Assembly (NCBI RefSeq): GCF_000214375.1
Contig: NC_015578.1
Location: 3,534,001 to 3,598,000 of the forward strand
From: Treponema primitia ZAS-2
Lineage (GTDB): Bacteria; Spirochaetota; Spirochaetia; Treponematales; Breznakiellaceae
Length of the DNA: 64,000 nucleotides
Reading direction: 5' to 3'
The notes beneath the pieces were generated by a model. It searched no databases and was not told the DNA's origin. It worked only from the letters and a program-made list of their open reading frames with translations. A program made the translations under genes and the position numbers. Position 1 is the stretch's first letter; each line of letters starts with the position of its first letter. Positions 60,571 to 64,000 of this stretch are shown in pieces.

Positions 60571-61330
60571 TGGTCAACCCGTCAAAGTATTCATTGACAA
60601 CAGCCAGATCTTCCCGCAGTTCCGAAAGGCTCGCCACACCGATATTGTACACATCAATAAAATCGTGGTGATCCAGAACCCAGCGCAGGGATCCCCTGAT
60701 ATCATGGATCAAATCACCGGCCCCCAGGGTTTTGATCACATATACCCCCTTGGCATATTTATGCCGGGCATCCTGCAAAGCCTTTACCATGCTGTCCATA
60801 GTCCCTTCATCGATCCTCGTCCCCTGCCGGTTAAGGGGCGCGCAGAGTATCTCTATTTCGGGAATGGCTGACGCAGCAGTAATAATACCGGTGCAGTGGC
60901 TTGAAAGGCCCACCGCCCGGATAACTCCCTTTTTCTTTGCCTGAACCAGCACCTCTAAGGCGGGCATGAGGGAAGGCAAAACGCCTTCGGGAACCTGGTG
61001 AAGCAGGAAAAGGTCGATGTAGTCCGTATCCAATTCAACCAAAGAACGCTCCAAATCCGCCGCCGCTTCTTCTGCGGAAGTTCCGTAGGTTTTAGAACTG
61101 ATAACCACATCATGGCGGTTTACCAGCTTGAGTCCCGCAGCGACCTGGGTAATGCTGCCATAGGAATTGTCGGTATCCCAAAAATTCACCCCGTGCAGCT
61201 TAGCTGCTTCGGCAAGTATGGCCCCACCGAATTCAGGGGAAGCGCAGTTAATGTGTTCAGTACCGAAACAAACCTGGGATACCTCTATCCCTGCCAGGGA
61301 AGAGCGCCGGGATATTAAGGGCGTATTCAT
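60563..61330 (-). CDS. aldo/keto reductase
   Basis: A 255-residue NAD(P)H-dependent reductase. The catalytic tetrad is intact: Asp and Tyr in NFWDTDNSYGS, Lys in VVISSKTYG, His in DLFLLHQVPEG. It is shorter than typical AKRs (about 300+). The start is set at ATG 61330, which shares its A with the creatininase stop codon (TAATG); a TTG upstream gives a longer frame but lies inside that gene. It lies between the creatininase-family and amidohydrolase-like genes and probably reduces or oxidises an intermediate. Confidence 0.9.
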   Translation of the reverse strand: MNTPLISRRSSLAGIEVSQVCFGTEHINCASPEFGGAILAEAAKLHGVNFWDTDNSYGSITQVAAGLKLVNRHDVVISSKTYGTSAEEAAADLERSLVELDTDYIDLFLLHQVPEGVLPSLMPALEVLVQAKKKGVIRAVGLSSHCTGIITAASAIPEIEILCAPLNRQGTRIDEGTMDSMVKALQDARHKYAKGVYVIKTLGAGDLIHDIRGSLRWVLDHHDFIDVYNIGVASLSELREDLAVVNEYFDGLTNG

Positions 61331-62142
61331 TATTTTTTCCAATACTTACAAACCGCATCGGCAATCCAATCCGCATAAAGGTCATAACAGATTTCGCCGG
61401 CCTTTGCATCCGCATCCGAAGGATCCCCCACAAACCCGGGAGTCTTATCCGCCCCTATAGGGGTATAGATGCCCAGGGCGCCGCCGTAATAATGCAGCCC
61501 TGCGGATTTTACCGGATTGGTATCCTCCGGGGGATGATAGGAACCACTATTGGAAATATCCACCAAATGGGGAGTAACTGCCATGACACAGGCGGTTTCA
61601 TCCTCTCCCCCGTGGCCCTGGTGGGCGGCATTTTTAAGGAATTTCGGCCATTCATCGTTCATAGGGGGGATCCAGTTGACCACTATCACCGGAACATCAT
61701 GCTCATCCCCCAGGTCCTTTGCCGCCACATGCATGGCTGCGAGATTTTCCGTATGGCTGACACAGAAAACCAGCCGCTTGAAACCGTTTTTAACCAGGGA
61801 AAGGGAAAGCTCGGTGACCATTTGAATAAAGGTTTTTTGGGACAAGGACACATTACCCAGGGTATTCTGCCGTTCAAAACGGTTGGTTTCCACCCCATAG
61901 GGCACACAAAAGGCCGGTAAGGCGGGGAGTCCCTTTTCTGTCAGCTTCTCTGCGGCCCTTTTAATGAGTTCCGTACCCTGCAGGGTATCCGCCGACAGGG
62001 GCAGATGGGTGGAGTGGTTCTCCACGGACCCAAAGGCAAGCACGGCAATGGGCGCCCGCTTAACCGCTTCGCCGAATTCAGCGGCGGTCATTTCCAGTAT
62101 GGTTTTCGGCCCCCGCACTTCATACAGTAGTTCACCCTTCAT
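61330..62142 (-). CDS. creatininase-family amidohydrolase
   Basis: First gene of the operon, 270 residues. The family opens cyclic amides such as creatinine or acts as a formamide hydrolase. The metal-site motif is present as GSVENHSTHLPLSADTLQG (Glu, His and Asp ligands). A second block is CVSHTENLAAMH, where other members have NGHGGN, and the last is HQGHGGEDETACVM with the final Glu. The changed NGHGGN block suggests a specific substrate, not creatinine itself. AAAAGGAATTG precedes the ATG. It is coupled to the AKR gene. Confidence 0.9.
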   Translation of the reverse strand: MKGELLYEVRGPKTILEMTAAEFGEAVKRAPIAVLAFGSVENHSTHLPLSADTLQGTELIKRAAEKLTEKGLPALPAFCVPYGVETNRFERQNTLGNVSLSQKTFIQMVTELSLSLVKNGFKRLVFCVSHTENLAAMHVAAKDLGDEHDVPVIVVNWIPPMNDEWPKFLKNAAHQGHGGEDETACVMAVTPHLVDISNSGSYHPPEDTNPVKSAGLHYYGGALGIYTPIGADKTPGFVGDPSDADAKAGEICYDLYADWIADAVCKYWKK

Positions 62143-62205
62143 ATCAATTCCTTTTCAACCAGTTCCGGTCAGGTACGTTTTTATGGGGCGTAGACCCGTT
62201 GTTCA

Positions 62206-62234
62206 TGATAATAAAATAAGCGGATGGCTGTCAA
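62206..62234 (-). promoter_or_regulatory. possible promoter of the creatininase operon
   Basis: TTGACA (62234-62229), then an AT-rich stretch with TTATCA at a 17-base spacing. A leader of about 65 bases leads to ATG 62142. The -10 match is imperfect. Confidence 0.4.
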
Positions 62235-62364
62235 TGAAGCGGCATTTTTATCAGCAATCTCAGTTTAACCAAGGGTGGCTCATTCTCAGGGAGCTCGGGG
62301 GAAGGCGAACTCTTGACATACCCCTCTGAATAGGCAATCTTAAAGAAGCTGAAGGAGAAATACT

Positions 62365-64000
62365 ATGAAAATAACCCTTGACAAGTTAATGGGTAATACA
62401 GTGCCAGGCCTTCCCCCAGTAGGCTTACCAGGATATAAAAAACCGGAACTTTTCGGACAATCTGCTCCACGAGGAAAGCACGCCCTTTTCCCCCTGCTGG
62501 CCGTGACAATAGCCCTGGCGCTTACTGCCTGCGGTGATCCCGATGGGGGCCCCACCAATCTCCCCATTGGCGGCACTACCCCCACGGTTAGCACCGTGAC
62601 CGTAAGCCCCGCCGACCCCAGCATTGCCAAGGGTGCAACCCAGGCCTTTACCGCCGTAGTTGACGGGACCAACGATCCCGCCCAAACCGTTACCTGGTCT
62701 GTTGCGGGGAACGCTAGAATCGCAACTGCCTTTAACGGGGCAACCCTCACCGTAGCTAACGATGAAATCGTAACAAGCCTCACCGTACGGGCCACATCCA
62801 CGCTTGACCCCACCAAATTCGGCACAACCACCGTTACGCTGGTACCCTTCGGCACCCCGACCGTTACGTTAGTAACCGTAGACCCCGCCGACCCCAGCAT
62901 TGCCAAGGGCGGAACCCAAGCCTTTACCGCTGTGGTTACCGGGTCGAACGATCCCACTCAAACCGTTACCTGGTCTGTTACGGGGCGCACTAACCCCGCA
63001 ACCACCTTTGTCGGGACAACCCTCATCGTAGCCACCGATGAAACCGCAACAAGCCTCACCGTGCGGGCCACATCCACGTTTGACCCCACCAAATCCGGAA
63101 TAACGACCGTTACGGTAGTAGCCGCCGGCACACCGACCGTTTCGTCAGTAACCGTAAGCCCCGCCAGCCCCAACATTGCCAAAGGCGGAACCCAAGCCTT
63201 TACCGCTACAGTTTCCGGGTTGAACAGTCCTGCCCAAACCGTTACCTGGTCTGTTACAGGGGGCGTGACCGGCACTGGTTTTAGTGGGACAACCCTCACC
63301 GTAGCCTCTAATGAAACCGCAACAAGCCTCACCGTGCGGGCCACATCCACGGTTGATCCCACCAAATCCGGCACCGCAACCGTTACAGTAACCGGGGCAA
63401 CGCCGCCACCGACGCCGCCATCGTCAACGGTCCACTTTGTTGCCGCCGGTTATTGGTTCCGCTCTTCTCTCCCTTACGGCCCTTACGGCTTTGCCACCTC
63501 AAGCGACGGCAAAACCTGGACCTTGCAGACAAGCAGCTTCGGCTCCTCCTACATTCGCGACGTGGCCCATGGCAAGGACGGCAATGGCAACGGCCTCTGG
63601 GTCGCTGTAGGCGGGGGTAGCTTCAGTGATTACGGCAACGGCAATGGCGGCAAAATTGCTACCTCAAGCGACGGTGTAACCTGGACCCAGCAGAGCCACT
63701 CCTTCGGCAGCACCAACGTCGACGGCATTAACGGCGTGGCCTACGGCAAGGACAGCATTGGTAACGGCCTCTGGATCGCCGTGGGTAATAACGGCAAAAT
63801 TGCTACCTCAAACGACGGTATAAACTGGGCCGTGCGTGCAACCAGCTTTGGCAGCACCGACGTTAACAGTGTGGCCTACGGCAAGTACGCCACCGGCAAC
63901 AACGTCTGGGTCGCCGTGGGTGATGACGGCAAAATTGCTACCTCAGATAACGGCACAAACTGGTACCCGCTGAAAACTGACAGCTTCGACACCGCCTCTA
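62365..64000 (+). CDS. large lipoprotein with Ig-like repeats and propeller-like domain (partial)
   Basis: Runs off the window after about 545 codons, still open. GAAGGAG precedes ATG 62365. A lipobox ALTAC puts the Cys at residue 56, after an unusually long N region of about 40 residues. Residues 74-350 hold three Big_2-like Ig domains of exactly 92 residues each in period (each with SIAKGGTQAFTA or a close variant and LTVRATSTxDPTK). A Pro/Thr linker follows. From about 355 comes a BNR/propeller-like region with repeats of about 60 residues (KIATSSDGVTWTQQS, LWIAVGNNGKIATSN). Likely a surface protein. Confidence 0.85.
   Translation, partial: MKITLDKLMGNTVPGLPPVGLPGYKKPELFGQSAPRGKHALFPLLAVTIALALTACGDPDGGPTNLPIGGTTPTVSTVTVSPADPSIAKGATQAFTAVVDGTNDPAQTVTWSVAGNARIATAFNGATLTVANDEIVTSLTVRATSTLDPTKFGTTTVTLVPFGTPTVTLVTVDPADPSIAKGGTQAFTAVVTGSNDPTQTVTWSVTGRTNPATTFVGTTLIVATDETATSLTVRATSTFDPTKSGITTVTVVAAGTPTVSSVTVSPASPNIAKGGTQAFTATVSGLNSPAQTVTWSVTGGVTGTGFSGTTLTVASNETATSLTVRATSTVDPTKSGTATVTVTGATPPPTPPSSTVHFVAAGYWFRSSLPYGPYGFATSSDGKTWTLQTSSFGSSYIRDVAHGKDGNGNGLWVAVGGGSFSDYGNGNGGKIATSSDGVTWTQQSHSFGSTNVDGINGVAYGKDSIGNGLWIAVGNNGKIATSNDGINWAVRATSFGSTDVNSVAYGKYATGNNVWVAVGDDGKIATSDNGTNWYPLKTDSFDTAS
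62584..63411 (+). repeat. three 276-bp tandem repeats encoding Ig-like domains
   Basis: Units begin at 62584, 62860 and 63136, an exact 276-base (92-codon) period. The DNA is highly similar between units, so they may recombine. Frames are kept. They encode the Big_2-like domains of the large lipoprotein. Confidence 0.88.

Noticed and set aside
62340-63374. Two long minus-strand frames with Val/Thr-rich repeats
   Set aside because: They are the reverse reading of the Ig-like repeats of the lipoprotein at 62365, whose start, lipobox and domains are clear.

Overview
The window looks like a chromosomal segment of a host-associated Treponema (spirochaete), most like the termite-gut treponemes. 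This is inference from gene content: a short alanyl-tRNA synthetase without its C-terminal domain, an Mgl sugar transporter, spirochaete-type lipoproteins, a corrinoid methyltransferase cluster that would suit an acetogenic or methyl-using anaerobe, and moderately high GC. No rRNA and no CRISPR array were seen.

Layout. 1-7.9 kb: housekeeping genes (alaS, a SurA-like lipoprotein, nusB, a TPR protein, eno). 7.9-9.2 kb: a ptsI remnant, a toxin-antitoxin pair, and a tRNA-Ala gene followed by two repeat modules built from its own 3' end. 9.4-20.9 kb: cell-envelope genes (lspA, floA, an NfeD-type protease), a Nif3-like protein, an HDOD regulator and two RRM RNA-binding proteins, one frameshifted. 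21-24.4 kb: a corrinoid methyltransferase operon. 24.8-36 kb: a large beta-helix-like lipoprotein, a PHP-UvrD fusion, a secreted nuclease and a giant double DUF445 protein. 36-42.6 kb: an AT-richer accessory stretch with a redox divergon under an Rrf2-type regulator, orphan antitoxin-like genes, small lipoproteins, a complete IS481-type insertion sequence and two ribbon-helix-helix genes. 42.7-46.2 kb: glyS, acyP, a MATE transporter, then tRNA-Gly with tail modules like those of tRNA-Ala. 46.2-54.5 kb: sbcDC and mglBAC. 54.6-62.1 kb: an ABC exporter, a flavodoxin and a six-gene operon (creatininase family, aldo/keto reductase, a metal-ligand-less amidohydrolase, and a polar amino-acid type ABC importer). 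The window ends inside a large Ig-like plus propeller lipoprotein.

The most unusual signals are these. (1) Both tRNA genes are followed by tandem modules carrying direct copies of their own 3' end and inverted copies of their T-arm; in the Ala modules a conserved loop sits on a stem with a compensatory base change. (2) A roughly 40-bp palindromic repeat is inserted in frame in two unrelated proteins. (3) An amidohydrolase-family protein that lacks every metal ligand is kept in a tightly overlapping catabolic operon. (4) Four small toxin-antitoxin or regulator-type genes have consensus promoters whose predicted start site falls on the A of the start codon, which suggests leaderless mRNAs.
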